DNA from: Trichoplusia ni
Taxonomy: Eukaryota; Arthropoda; Insecta; Lepidoptera; Noctuidae
Assembly (NCBI RefSeq): GCF_003590095.1
Contig: NC_039488.1
Coordinates: 10,540,001-10,604,000, forward strand
DNA length: 64,000 bases
Direction: 5' to 3'
In this document: piece after piece, positions 50,288 to 61,342 of the stretch
How the letters are laid out: every line of letters begins with the position of its first letter
Position numbering within the stretch: position 1 is the first letter of the stretch
Notes under the pieces: model-generated
The model's database searches: none
Told to the model about the DNA's origin: nothing
Seen by the model: only the letters and a program-made list of their open reading frames with translations
Made by a program: the position numbers and the translations under genes

Positions 50288-53113
50288 AATTTGATAAATT
50301 ATATTTTGTTTTTTTATCTATTTACTGTATTTTACCCACTAAAAGACAAGTATTATTCTTATTTTAATTTACGTATTCTAAGAAAGTTGACTCAACTAGC
50401 AGGCTTTAACTTCAGCGCTGTAATGAAAGGACGTCCTTCAGAGATACGGCCTCACTGAAGTAGGCTTACGAGCGCTTAAAGAACAGACTGAATAATCCTT
50501 TAATTTTCATAATATTTTAAATAAATAAATAGGACTGGTCTATATTTGCCTTAAATAGAGAAGATGGTCTTGAAAATGTTAAATTACGCATTCGAATAAA
50601 AAAACGAACAAAAAGTTTGAATTTTGACTGATAGGTATTCCATTTGACAAGTGACGTGACTTTGACTTGTCGGAGTCGAGCGGTTCAATTGCGGTAGCAC
50701 TGGGTAGAATGAGAGACCTTTGCAAGGGAGTGGGACAACGTAGGCTTGGAAAATACTTGTCGTGTCACTCGGAGATTCTTAACTTCACTATTGTCGTCAC
50801 AATTTTTTTTTTCAAGTCTTTCACAATTGCTTAAAAAGCGTCAAGGCGCATTAAGGAAACGCGAAAAAAATCAGGCGTATAGAGATATATACTTACTTTT
50901 CATACAAGAGCTCCACAATATATTTCGACGCAAACAAAATTTTTCAGCTTGTTTAAACAAATCTTAAGTACCTATATTATCCCATTTTAAAAAGGAAAAC
51001 CAAAAATAAAAAATAAATAGTAAACAAAGAGAAAGTAGAACCTAGAAAAGATTCTAGGTCAGCAAAGATATTCAAGAGACAACGTCATCAGATGGCAAAC
51101 AAAATAGTTGAGTAATGAACTAAAGCGCTCTCTTGATTAACGAAGCAGAATTAAATTTCTTCAGCCCGATGCAGATGAGAATGTGCTTAAGAATTTTGCT
51201 ATTCTTCATAAAGAGCTTAATAGTAAAAGAAAATACTTAGAAAATATAATAACTTAAGTAATATAACGGATATTATTCAACAAGTTAATCACTAATGGAT
51301 TAAAAGTCGGATTTAATTTTGTGATAACATTCCATATCAGCATCCAAATAATCCATCAATAAGTATGCAGGCAAAACGACGGTACGCACTGAGCGTTACA
51401 AATAAAAAGAATCAGTGACAATATAAGACAAAACATCTCACGTAGGCAATAATCGCAATCACAAACCTACATTTTTGAAAATAGAGCACTATCATCGATT
51501 TCACTTAAGTAAACTTTATTCAAGTACCATAATTTAACAAGAGTTACATTAGAAACTCAGACTGACGTTTCGAAAGGGCCTCATAAAGTGTGTGTTTAAT
51601 AGCATGTGCCGGTTATCTGCGACATGACGAGTAAGATATCGATGCAGCGGCGACTACGACACGACCGACACGACGACGACGGTAGCAGGCCACTGACAGC
51701 CGGAGATAAGATACACCCACGTCACAAACAGAAGGCCAAATACAACCTCTTTAAGTAACACTTCATGTGGAAGCGGGACGGAGCTATATATTGTAGAGCA
51801 CTGTCTCTTTCTCACAACTGCGACAATTTTGTCGTAATGTAAAGTGGTGGGCGTCCTGACCATTAATATATATAAATCAATGACCAACGTCAACGAATAA
51901 ATTAACGTACAATTTATTTTAATTCGAAAAATTTGTAATAGAATTATTTGAAATACCGGGATAACTTAATTTGAATCGATAAAATGTTATCTGTGTTAAT
52001 TATTTATCGGTTTATAAATTAGTGGCGGCGTGAGGTTTGATAATTAACGTAAATTAGTTTTTGTTGAAAGGTTTATGTTGTTAAGGCTTGTGATAGGTGG
52101 ATAGATGAATGCGTGAGTTCCATTCAGATTGCCTTTTATTTTTTTTAACATAATGGTTTAATTTGTATTACTATTAGAAAGTAAGTGGCATCTTATAGAA
52201 GTAGATACTAGGAAAATATTATATTAGTAAAATACACACTCTTTTAAGTATTTGTTATGTTATATAAAAAAAGGCTATTCGTTCCAAATCCTACGCTGAA
52301 ATCGACCTTATTTCCTACATATCACCGCAAAACGATGAGTTCCTGTGCCAAAGTGTATTTGAGAAAATCAGTTTGACAATGAAGCAGGATGACGACCGAG
52401 TTTAAGCTTCATTTTGTGTTAAGAGGAAACAAGTAAAAGAAGTAACAAGCAAAATATATTGAGTTTATTCATCACTATATATCTCTGTTATTTGTTATTT
52501 AAAACATTAATACAAAAAACCCAAAGCAATACTGTATTGTATTACTATATCACATTAGCTAGAACAATTAAACTTTGCTTTTTATTAAAAAAAAACACAT
52601 ATTTTAAGAGTCATCGTATTGAAGAATAAAAAAATATAATTCTCTAATAAGCCTAATCACAAACGAATAATAATGTAACGTATTAGCAATTCGAAATTGG
52701 TGAGTTAATGTTATCTGTCAATTAAAGTCAATCCGTTACCACCAAACGTGCCATTAAAGTTAGATGAAACAACTATTTAGGTACTTAAATAATATAATTG
52801 ACAGCTCACAAGTCCATTGTCTTTAGAACCGGACAAAACTTCCTTTAGGTAGGTGCTTGACACTTACAAACAAATAATAAGCAAGGTTACAGTTTAAATA
52901 GTTCGTTTAGAAATCGTGGAATATTGAGTTAATGTTGCTGGTCGAATGTCAAAAAAAAACAATATCAGTTATACATATAGAAAATTAAAAATAGCACAGT
53001 TCAACGGCAAGTCGACTAACGATATTGAGGGTTCCATAATAATGGACAAAAAACTAATCATTAAAGCGTAAAATGCCAGTCTTACAATTACTTTTGATTA
53101 AATGAGACCATTT
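50288..53113. other. Non-coding stretch
   Basis: No gene is recognised. A minus-strand frame at 51654-51893 ends in a hydrophobic segment but has no usable donor and no partner exon. The rest is AT-rich and featureless. Confidence 0.5.
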
Positions 53114-53323
53114 TCAAAGTTTTCCTAGTTTCAGACCCCGACAGAGTCCGTAATCATGAGCTGAGGAGTCGCGAGTCCGACTACCGCCTGACTGGTTCGA
53201 CTGGGGTCCGAAGCTAGTCAGGCTATCCCAAGAAAAACGCATTATTAAATATAATCCGCTATTAAAGAAACAAAAGACCATCACTACTGACAATCCATAT
53301 AGAATTACTACAACAGCTTTCAT
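53114..53323 (-). repeat. Dispersed repeat copy (shared with 62600-62720) containing a 69-codon frame
   Basis: The segment TAGCCTGACTAGCTTCGGAC and nearby blocks (TTTTGTTTCTT, TATTTAATAA) recur at 62600-62720 in the same orientation, so this is a repeat family. The minus-strand frame here starts with a very hydrophobic, signal-peptide-like stretch (MKAVVVILYGLSVVMVFCFF) and ends GLCRGLKLGKL. The other copy does not preserve the frame, so a real secreted peptide is unlikely but not excluded. Confidence 0.4.
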
Positions 53324-53420
53324 ATTGCTACATCCACGTAATTATACTGCCTCTGTCAGCTTCCCGATGCTCGATGCATAGATAATCTCTAAATTACATG
53401 TCACCTCTGATACCTTGTCA

Positions 53421-53628
53421 TCCCACTAATATTGTAAACGCGAAAGTTTGTATGTGTGGATGTTTGTTCCTCTTTCACGCAAAACCCACTGAATGGATTT
53501 AGACGAATCTTGGTAATAGTTTACAACCAGGATTAACACATAGGATAGTTAGATAGTTTATCCCCGATTTTATGTTCCCGTTTGAGCATATTCGATTTGT
53601 AGTGGGTGGGCCCGCGGGCAAAAGCTAG
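53421..53628 (+). mobile_element. Helitron-like non-autonomous element, family B
   Basis: A 208-bp unit beginning TCCCACTAATATTGTAAACG after an A and ending GCCCGCGGGCAAAAGCTAG before a T. The palindromic GCCCGCGGGC immediately before the CTAG is the hairpin expected at a Helitron 3' end. The body includes GCGAAAGTTTG, TTCCTCTTTCACGCAAAA and GGATTAACACATAGGATA, characteristic of abundant short Helitron-like repeats in Lepidoptera. It is non-coding. Confidence 0.78.
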
Positions 53629-53706
53629 TTAATAAGTACTCCCTTGCATTAGTCGGGAGCACGGCTACGGAATTTTATGACTTTACCGAAGCTCATAATA
53701 TTTCGG

Positions 53707-53733
53707 TAATAATAATAATAATAATAATAATAA
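53707..53733 (-). repeat. (TTA)9 microsatellite tail of the LINE
   Basis: Nine TAA units on the plus strand, directly after the LINE 3' UTR when read on the minus strand (AATAAAAGATTTTATTATTA...). Simple-repeat 3' tails of this kind replace poly(A) in several LINE groups. Confidence 0.8.
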
Positions 53734-53902
53734 AATCTTTTATTGGTTCTAAAACATATAACAAAATAATTAAACCCACCAAACTGTGTGACAGTTTGTC
53801 GGCGGGAATAGCGCTCGATAGATATTACACGTATTAAAGTTTCAAAATACAAAATAAACATACAAATACAAAATACAAAGGAACATGAAACTACTTATAA
53901 AA

Positions 53903-55063
53903 TTATTCTTTAAGTAACATATTGCGTAACTTATTCTTTAAGGTTAGCTTACTTATTTTAGGATTTAGTTTTCTAAGCCAGTCGTAATTATTATATATCG
54001 AGGGGATCAAATACTTGTTGGTTCTTTCACCATAATAGTTCTTAATCGTTGGACGGATCAATTGCTGTTCTCTTACACGTCTTGTATTATAACTATTCTT
54101 TATTTTTATTTTGAAATTATCACTATAAAATTGTTCTAAAATCACCAAGTATTTGACCCTTTCATGAATAGGAAGTATTTTACACACTTGAAACAGTTGT
54201 TCATAATTATGGTTACATTTACGTTTTGTTTTAGGGGTAACAAGGAATTTCATAAAGCGGGTTTGCAATGACTTAATAATATCTAAATAAGTTTTAAATG
54301 TCCGGCCATATGTGCTCAGTCCATAGCTACTTAATGACTCAACTAATGCAAAGTAAACAATACGTAATGTCTTTCTGCTCAACGGTGCCTTTAATGCATG
54401 AAACTTGCTCAGGACTGCCCTAAGTTTCGTGCACACTGAATCAACATGCGTCTTCCAGTTAGCGTTACAGTCCAACCACAGACCTAGGTATTTAAAAGTT
54501 TTAACATATTCTATATTTTTACAGACACAGTTTATGTAAGTCGCGTGCAAGCACTCATATGTGTGTCCCTGTATACTGATATCTGAAATGAAGATATGTT
54601 TTGCTATTAGGTTATGTGGTGAATATATGTGCATTACTTTAGTTTTGCTAATATTTAATATAATACCATTATCGTGTGCCCATTTGGTGATGTTATTGAA
54701 GTCCGCTTGGATTACAGCTCTGGCCTCTTGTATGTTTTTGGACGAGTATAGCAAGCACATATCGTCGGCGTACATGTACACTCGACAATTTTTAATAACA
54801 TTAGCGACGCTATTTACATGCATGATATAACCAACTGGTCCGAACACGGAGCCGGTTGGCACACCCAGAGTCACTGCGGCTTCCTTCCCAGTCACACCCG
54901 ATATGCTAGTCTGAATCGTTCTGTCACTTAAATAATTTTGAAACCATTTATTAGTTGGACCCCTGATGCCACACTCATCCATCGCCTGAAGCAGTACCTC
55001 GTGATTTAAGGTGTCAAACGCCTTTCTGTAGTCTATAAATAATAGGTGCGTTTTGCTTGCTAA
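53903..55063 (-). pseudogene. LINE reverse transcriptase, C-terminal part
   Basis: The open frame runs from a stop at 55064-55066 to a stop at 53903. The upstream codons encode LLFIDYRKAFDTLNHEVLL (RT motif A with the catalytic Asp), before the first Met at 54982. Counting from that Met, GVPTGSVFGP lies at about 40-49 and the catalytic YADD at 71-74; a thumb and C-terminal domain follow to residue 359, with no stops. Only the truncation makes it non-functional. CR1/Jockey grouping is inferred from the RT pattern and the tail; the exact clade is unresolved. Confidence 0.87.
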
Positions 55064-55335
55064 TTAAGAAGGTAAAAGGAATGCAAGACAAGTATAAAAT
55101 GAATGGTGAAGATGATATCGAATTAGTAATCAGATTGCAATACCTTTTGTGCTAAAGATTTAGCATACTTGGAAATTAAGTTGTAGATGTCGCCTTGTGG
55201 AATCGTCTTACATTTTATCTCGAAGTAAATTTCGTTTTCTTTTTGGATATTTTGTGAACCGTACTTAAATCGTTGCATAGTGTTTTTTTTTTGTTATATT
55301 TTAATAGTGTCAAATAAGAGAATTCGATATATCTG
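54788..55335. repeat. 548-bp tandem duplication, unit 1
   Basis: This segment is repeated directly at 55336-55884. The copies look identical except for one extra T in a poly(T) run. The junction has AATTTT microhomology. The unit spans the 5' part of the LINE (about 275 bp) and about 270 bp of upstream sequence that includes a small ORF. Confidence 0.92.
55123..55278 (-). CDS. Small ORF of unknown function (unit 1 copy), 51 codons
   Basis: An identical duplicate of the frame at 55671-55826, created by the tandem duplication. Its stop lies about 60 bases from the LINE 5' edge. If the ORF were a real exon, this copy would be cut off from the promoter-side sequence by unit 2. Confidence 0.35.
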   Translation of the reverse strand: MQRFKYGSQNIQKENEIYFEIKCKTIPQGDIYNLISKYAKSLAQKVLQSDY

Positions 55336-55884
55336 AATTTTAATAACATTAGCGACGCTATTTACATGCATGATATAACCAACTGGTCCGAACACGGAGC
55401 CGGTTGGCACACCCAGAGTCACTGCGGCTTCCTTCCCAGTCACACCCGATATGCTAGTCTGAATCGTTCTGTCACTTAAATAATTTTGAAACCATTTATT
55501 AGTTGGACCCCTGATGCCACACTCATCCATCGCCTGAAGCAGTACCTCGTGATTTAAGGTGTCAAACGCCTTTCTGTAGTCTATAAATAATAGGTGCGTT
55601 TTGCTTGCTAATTAAGAAGGTAAAAGGAATGCAAGACAAGTATAAAATGAATGGTGAAGATGATATCGAATTAGTAATCAGATTGCAATACCTTTTGTGC
55701 TAAAGATTTAGCATACTTGGAAATTAAGTTGTAGATGTCGCCTTGTGGAATCGTCTTACATTTTATCTCGAAGTAAATTTCGTTTTCTTTTTGGATATTT
55801 TGTGAACCGTACTTAAATCGTTGCATAGTGTTTTTTTTTTTGTTATATTTTAATAGTGTCAAATAAGAGAATTCGATATATCTG
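55336..55884. repeat. 548-bp tandem duplication, unit 2
   Basis: The second, 549-bp copy. It contains the LINE fragment 55341-55611, so the minus-strand frame at 55294-55530 repeats the LINE RT start and then runs into the junction and stops. Near identity means either a very recent event or an assembly duplication. Confidence 0.92.
55671..55826 (-). CDS. Small ORF of unknown function (unit 2 copy), 51 codons
   Basis: An ATG at 55826-55824 opens a lysine-rich frame (MQRFKYGSQNIQKENEIYFE, then KTIPQGDIYNLISKYAKSLA) ending TAA. The amino-acid composition looks coding rather than random, but I do not recognise the family. After SLAQK there is an AAG/GTATTG that could be a donor, and the frame stops soon after it, so this may be a 5' coding exon of a larger gene whose later exons lie to the left or are lost. 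An in-frame upstream Met at 55898 extends it by 24 codons, only in this copy. Confidence 0.4.
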   Translation of the reverse strand: MQRFKYGSQNIQKENEIYFEIKCKTIPQGDIYNLISKYAKSLAQKVLQSDY

Positions 55885-56912
55885 CTTTTGATAGGCAATT
55901 AACATTTAAATGATGCCAAAAAACGAGTCAACGCACCAACAAAAATGCAACAGTTTTATTATTCTTAACATAACAATCGTAAAAAATCAAAGTAATGTTT
56001 GTATTGCCGAGTGGCAGCCCTAACGAATCTTATTTATAACCTCTTGATGTCACGGTGGACGAATGACATAAATAAATAAAGGTCTTAAGATGTGACACTT
56101 ACCTTTTTACTTTTTTTTTAATTTTGACGTTTGACATCTATTTGGGAACTGTCATCTGTCATGTGAGTAATCAAGTTTGTTGTAATTATAATTTTGAGAG
56201 CACAATTTGTTATGATTGGGATTAGGTTAAATTATTGACAAAGTGCTACTTGAAGTTGAATTTTGATTTGGATTCTATATTTTTTTATATACTCCCTAAC
56301 TTTCACAGAACGTCTCATCTAGTCTCATACTAATTGTAGTTTTATTATGAGTAATAGCCAAAACACTCATAAAAAAAAAGTTTATATGTTTATTAATATG
56401 TAAAGAAAGGAAAAACCGAAGGACGCAAATAGTACGACATGCTATAACAGAAAAATACTTTTTAAAGTCCTTTTATAATAAAAATGAGGTTTTCTTGTAG
56501 TTTTCAAAGGAATCTTAAACCTCAGGCAACTAAGAATTTCTTAATTAAAAAACCTAATAACACTTTCCTGTTTACAAGACATGGCTTGAAGATATTACAT
56601 TTTATCATTATGGTTTTCCTTGAAGAACCACAATAATCCACGATTTTAATAACACAACTGCTTCACAATAGAAAATTAAATTAAATTATCCTTAATGGCG
56701 AAAATTGTACAATGTGGTATCAACACTTTAATGGCATTTACTTTATAATTATTTAAATGCTAAGGATTGTGATTGAACAAAAAATGAAAAGCTAGATCTT
56801 CTTACATATACCACAATTATAGATTAGAAAAATATCTAGCTGAATAATAATATAATCTAGCTACTCAAAGACCTATCGTTACATCAAACATACATATATA
56901 TATATATATATA
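55885..56912. other. Non-coding stretch ending in a (TA)n microsatellite
   Basis: Apart from the possible promoter at 56098-56170, nothing is recognised. A (TA)n run at about 56894-56911 forms the immediate flank of the next Helitron-like element. Confidence 0.5.
56098..56170 (-). promoter_or_regulatory. Possible promoter and non-coding first exon for the small ORF
   Basis: On the minus strand, ACATGACAGATGACAG and AGATGTCAAACGTCAAAATT are followed by an A-rich stretch and a strong donor, AAAAAG/GTAAGTG, at about 56106. TGTCAAA/TGACA-type repeats near transcription starts are, as I recall, frequent upstream of insect housekeeping genes. The small ORF at 55671-55826 lies about 280 bases downstream on the same strand. 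The link is inferred. Confidence 0.25.
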
Positions 56913-57194
56913 CTAGCTGACCCAGCAAACGTTGTTTTGTCGAATATATTTTTTTCTAGCTGTATGTATATTTTAACGCCACATTATAAAAAGGTAAAAA
57001 CAAAATAAAATGTCTATAAAATAAATACATAAAATTAAGGGTGGGCAACCCTTATCATTTAGAGGTATGAAAAATAGATGTTGCTCTATTCTCAGACCTA
57101 TCCAACATGTATACAAAATTTCATAAAAATTGGTCGAAACGTTTCGGAGGAGTACGGTAACTAACATCGTGACACGGGGATTTTATATATTAGA
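56913..57194 (-). mobile_element. Helitron-like non-autonomous element, family A, copy 2
   Basis: Read on the minus strand, it starts TCTAATATATAAAATCCCCG after an A and ends AACGTTTGCTGGGTCAGCTAG before a T. Internal blocks CGTACTCCTCCGAAACG and AACATCTATTTTTCATACC are typical of a very common lepidopteran repeat. It shares its ends and several blocks with 20121-20305 but has a longer centre. Confidence 0.75.
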
Positions 57195-59316
57195 TATTAC
57201 TTGTCTAGATTAAAGTTAGCTTCACTTAACATTTAGTGTGTGTTTCATGACAATAGGTTCGAGAATCACGTAGAAAACTGTTGAAGAGATAAATTCATAA
57301 AATACTGCCGCTAAGCCGAAGTCGCTTGCATAGCTAGTAATAAATAAAATCTATATTACATTTCATATTCCAATAAAACCTTCTTAACTGACGCACGTGA
57401 TATCAATCGTTTAAACTTTAACCTAGCGAGGGGCGTTTGAGATTCAATAACATTTCGATCGCTGCACAGATTGCTTGGCCGCAGAACCCGCAGCACCCAC
57501 GATGCTTACCCTACGGCCAAGATTCGAAAATACTCCGAAACCTATACATTTATATGTCTATTTGTAACTTACGATCAGATACTGTGCAAACTGTGGTATA
57601 GTTTCCAAAAGTTTGGGTCACTTTTATTTGCTTAGTCCGCTTATTTGAGCAACATTGATAAATAATCATTGGAAAAGTCTAATAAAGCGCCGAAAATCAG
57701 AGTGTTTTTTATTCATGTAAGAGCTATACTCAAGACACATCAATTACTAAACCATAATAAACTCTACCTGAGTTGAACGTTTTTCTTTAACTTAAATCTA
57801 TGAATTCTTTTGGACTAACCGTAGAATGTGTAGTTGAAACCCCTCTAAACTCAAGCATATGATGGTTCATATGTTAATAGGCTCAGAATGTACTTATGTA
57901 ACTGATCTTGCGTTTAGAATATCATCAGATACTCATGACTTTGAACCTTGTTAAGCCTCAATTCAAACCACTCCAACTTGAAACTATATTATACTAAACA
58001 AAATAAACATGAGTCAGACGGTCTGCGGTTGTAAATGTAGATTAAACATAATTGGTTTACGTCGGGTTGAAATTGAGAAAATATTTATCATGGAAATGAG
58101 AAAACAAGGATCCGAGCTTAAGACAAACTAAATCATCCCTCGTAATAAATTACGTCGTCGTATAAAAATATGGAGTTTAAAAAGCGTTGGCTGTTGCCCT
58201 TCTGTCTAATCTGAAAGTCAAGTGTTATAACTTAAAAAATAACGTCGCCGCTCATAAATGGAGGCATTTTTTCGCATTACAGCGAGAGAATTATGAATTT
58301 GTTTTGACCTATTTACCTACTAACTTTTGAAGGGAAATTAACTCCACAAATTATTTTAGACGGGGTCGGAATTTGTGTGAGCTTGCAAAAAGTGAGGTGA
58401 AGCAAAATTTTCTTTCACTTTGAGCTATTTTGAGGTAGATTGCTGGTTATGTACCTTAATAATACTAAATATTGCTAGTCATGAAAAATGGGAACTGTCA
58501 ATTTAAAAGCAATGTCTCCACCGATGTAGTACGTGACTGCAAGAGGCAAAACAAGTAACACTCCAACTTGCAGATGGCGTGAAAGATAATAGAAGGCAAA
58601 CATTTGCTAAGGTTGGCAACACATCGCACGCGCCAGCGTAGGGCTGCCTCGAGCTCACACATTTATCATTATAATGGATCCTCTTTGGAATGGCAACGTT
58701 GGTCACACCGGGAAGGTTATGGCTAATTCTTAAACCGTAAATTTAACCAACGACTCTTAACCTGTCCCACAAATGTATGCAGACGTTTGATATTATATGC
58801 TTAATACAAATTGCTTAGTTTATTATCTCTAAAATGCAAAATCTACAACGATTTATCCCAGACACTTCAAGTTACACAATGCACTTTTATTTTTCGTTTC
58901 GGAAAAGAAATTCTTATACAGCTTGGCAGATATTAAAGTTAAGCATTAAAACTCTACGTGCCATAATTACAATGCGGAAATCGGAAAAACCTACACTTAA
59001 AATACTACAAAGGTGTTTTCCCTTATCTATTATCATTGATAAACAATAGATATCGACAATAATTTCAAATATAAGCAAACATTACACAACATTATATTGA
59101 GCTCATATTTCAAAAGATAGCGAAATACTGATTGTACTAATGATTCATTTTGTATGTAGAAATGAAATACATGTATCAACATTTGCATATACTTGAAGTT
59201 GGCAAATAGCGGCAACATCAAGACACTTTAGGTATTAAAAATTATATTCATCGTGGTATTTAGATAAATTATTTTAAATTGCTGATTCCCGATTACATCG
59301 TTGGGCGTATTTTGGT
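57195..59316. other. Non-coding stretch
   Basis: No gene is recognised. At about 57305-57335 GCCGAAGTCGCTTGCATAGC is followed by TAGT and may be the relic of another Helitron-like 3' end. Confidence 0.5.
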
Positions 59317-59425
59317 TGATCATCTTCATGATCATTATCAATCAGCCTTGAATAACCCACTGATTTGCAAAAGCCTTCATTTATATGTATCGTTTTCCTC
59401 TGTCTCTTGCCCTTTGCATCCATAT
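59317..59425 (+). repeat. Decayed 'ATCATCAGCC...CCCACTG' lepidopteran repeat
   Basis: ATCATTATCAATCAGCCTTG is followed by CCCACTGATTTGCAAAAGCC and then a CTCTGTCTCTTGCC stretch. This is the arrangement of the common repeat with CCCACTGCTGGGCAAAGGCC, diverged by substitutions. It is the same general group as 25453-25560 and 31359-31420. Confidence 0.5.
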
Positions 59426-59755
59426 TCCAATATGGTTACTTTGTTAATTTGAGTATAGAATCCTACAGTATAACCTGATTTCCGACTATTTAAATATTTT
59501 CCAAAATTGACACAACTTTGCAAACATTAACTCTTTATAATTTCGTGGCAACCCTCCCGTAGGGGTGACACTCGGGCACTCGTTCGTTTCATTTCATTTC
59601 CCATCTCATGTTTGCGGAGTCAACACGTTTTCTGTATGTGGCCGTCTTTTCAATCCATCGTAGTGGATAAAATGCTTTACCGTTTTGAGTGCACCTAAAT
59701 GCGGTCTGCCTTTTAATGGCCGATATAACGGCGTTGAATTTTAATGAGACCAATT

Positions 59756-59763
59756 AAAGACGC
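59756..59763 (+). repeat. Left 8-bp target duplication of hAT-like element 2
   Basis: AAAGACGC directly precedes CAAGGGCGTCGCCA and recurs exactly at 60759-60766. Confidence 0.88.
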
Positions 59764-60139
59764 CAAGGGCGTCGCCAAGGGGGGGCAGGAAGGGGCAGCT
59801 GCCCCCCCCTAGAGATTCTAAAAAACTTGCCAAATATCACGCAACCAAAGTCCTAAGTATTTGACTAGATTCGCTTGAAGTTCAAGCCTTGAACAATCAT
59901 TCCCATGCGTTGAAACTCGAATGAATTCACCAATTCCACTCTTAAGAGCCATTTCACAAAATGATTGCGCTCAAGTTTAGGTAAAAGAGTGCGTCATTGT
60001 CTATGTGTGCGTAGCGAATCACACGAATGCAATATAAACAGTGTAACATCATTAACATGAGAGTCAAGACCGACGAAACAATCTTGAGCCGTTATTGTAA
60101 TATGTTATGGTAAAAATTATAGATTATGAAAAATTGAAT

Positions 60140-60183
60140 ATTTTATTTAGCGTAATGCGTTTACACATTACGCTAAATAAAAT
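60140..60183. repeat. Perfect 18-bp hairpin inside hAT-like element 2
   Basis: ATTTTATTTAGCGTAATG and its exact reverse complement are separated by an 8-base loop. If transcribed it would fold into a stable stem. Confidence 0.85.
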
Positions 60184-60648
60184 AAACAAAGAAACACTGA
60201 TAGGTATTATGTAAAATATTTATAGCGAATGATACTTATAAAAAAATGGTTAAATAGAACACGGGGTGGATGTACAATGGGGCCGGTGTTTCCTTGTCGT
60301 CTACGTCGGATCAGATACAAAAGTGCTACCCTCTTCCATGCGGTTTAGACAGTTTCTCATTCTAAAATGCTAAAAAAATAACTATTAATTTCCGATATCT
60401 ACGTATAAATCAATGTTAAATATAAAAAAAGAGTATAAAAATAAATATATTTTACCAGACAACTGATATACCGACTTCTCTGATAATTAAACAAAATACG
60501 CTGTACGCTGTACACTTATTCAAATTCAAACTCCTTTTTATTCTATTTTTCTAATATTATTATAACTTATTTACAAGTTTTTTATTGCATAGTCAAGAGC
60601 TCGTGCTCCTGTAGCTTTACACATTGGACTCTGTACTGTCACAGAATA

Positions 60649-60697
60649 CCTACAATTCATACCTACTTTTCTCATTCATAGAGAATGAGAAAAGTAT
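60649..60697. repeat. Imperfect inverted repeat inside hAT-like element 2
   Basis: CTACAATTCATAC-cta-CTTTTCTCATTC pairs with GAATGAGAAAAG followed by TATGAATTGTAG around a short loop. The left arm carries a few extra bases. Confidence 0.75.
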
Positions 60698-60758
60698 GAA
60701 TTGTAGTAAGTAAAGTCAACTTGCCCCCCCCCTGCGCCATCGGCTGGCGACGCCCTTG

Positions 60759-60766
60759 AAAGACGC
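60759..60766 (+). repeat. Right 8-bp target duplication of hAT-like element 2
   Basis: An exact AAAGACGC copy after GGCGACGCCCTTG. Confidence 0.88.
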
Positions 60767-61342
60767 CTGTGACAAAAAATAAAAATTATTTAAAATCTTA
60801 AAGTTCCGGTTTTTGTATTTTTACCTGAATGTTTTTGGAGACGTTTCAAATTGGAAGTTTATTTTTAAATTAAGCATGGACACTTGCTCGTTTTAGTTTT
60901 CTTAACTTTATTAAGACTATCTTTTTTACTAGGATTCCATGCATGGCTAAAACAAAGACCTAGTAAAATATTTAAATAATCAAAATTAATAAATAAAGAG
61001 AAATAAAAGCACATCCTAAAGCAAATTCATAACAACCTCATACTACTTAAAAAGTAAGAGTGCCGCTCAAATTATCGTATTTCAAACAAATTAACGACGC
61101 ACAAAAGGGCCTTCCCTTGAACTTTCAATAATACCCGAATAACATAATTAATTACTTAGACCGAGGGGGAAGAAAAATTTCACGAAAGATTGGAGATTAG
61201 AGCGTCAAATCCAATAAATAAGTACAGGGGGTCTACTACCGTAACTTAAGGGAGAAAGAAAACCTGCAGTTGCGGAAACGAGACAAAAAATTACATAACA
61301 TATAGCCGTATCTCTCTTTCACAACCGTAATAATCTTACTAG
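60767..61342. other. Non-coding stretch
   Basis: No gene or element ends are recognised. Confidence 0.5.

Larger units (their letters stand above)
53707..55063 (-). mobile_element. 5'-truncated LINE (CR1/Jockey group), minus strand
   Basis: About 1.36 kb covering the reverse transcriptase from motif A to the C-terminus, a 170-bp 3' UTR and a (TTA)n tail. The endonuclease, the first half of the RT and any ORF1 are absent. The 5' edge at about 55063 abuts sequence that also occurs, with part of the LINE, in the tandem copy at 55336-55884. Confidence 0.88.
59764..60758. mobile_element. hAT-like DNA element 2 (non-autonomous, 995 bp)
   Basis: Terminal inverted repeats CAAGGGCGTCGCC / GGCGACGCCCTTG are followed inside by G- or C-runs (GGGGGGG at the left, CCCCCCCCC at the right). 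They are bounded by an exact 8-bp target duplication, as for hAT elements. No transposase is encoded. The centre contains two strong hairpins: a perfect 18-bp stem at 60140-60183 and an imperfect 24-bp stem at about 60649-60697. It is unrelated in sequence to hAT-like element 1. Confidence 0.85.

Noticed and set aside
51654..51893. Signal-peptide exon of the receptor (hydrophobic minus-strand frame)
   Set aside because: No in-frame consensus donor leads to the phase-0 acceptor at 36660, and the frame closes at a stop.
57305..57335. Another Helitron-like 3' end (GCCGAAGTCGCTTGCATAGC, then TAGT)
   Set aside because: Only a short resemblance; no hairpin and no matching 5' end could be placed.
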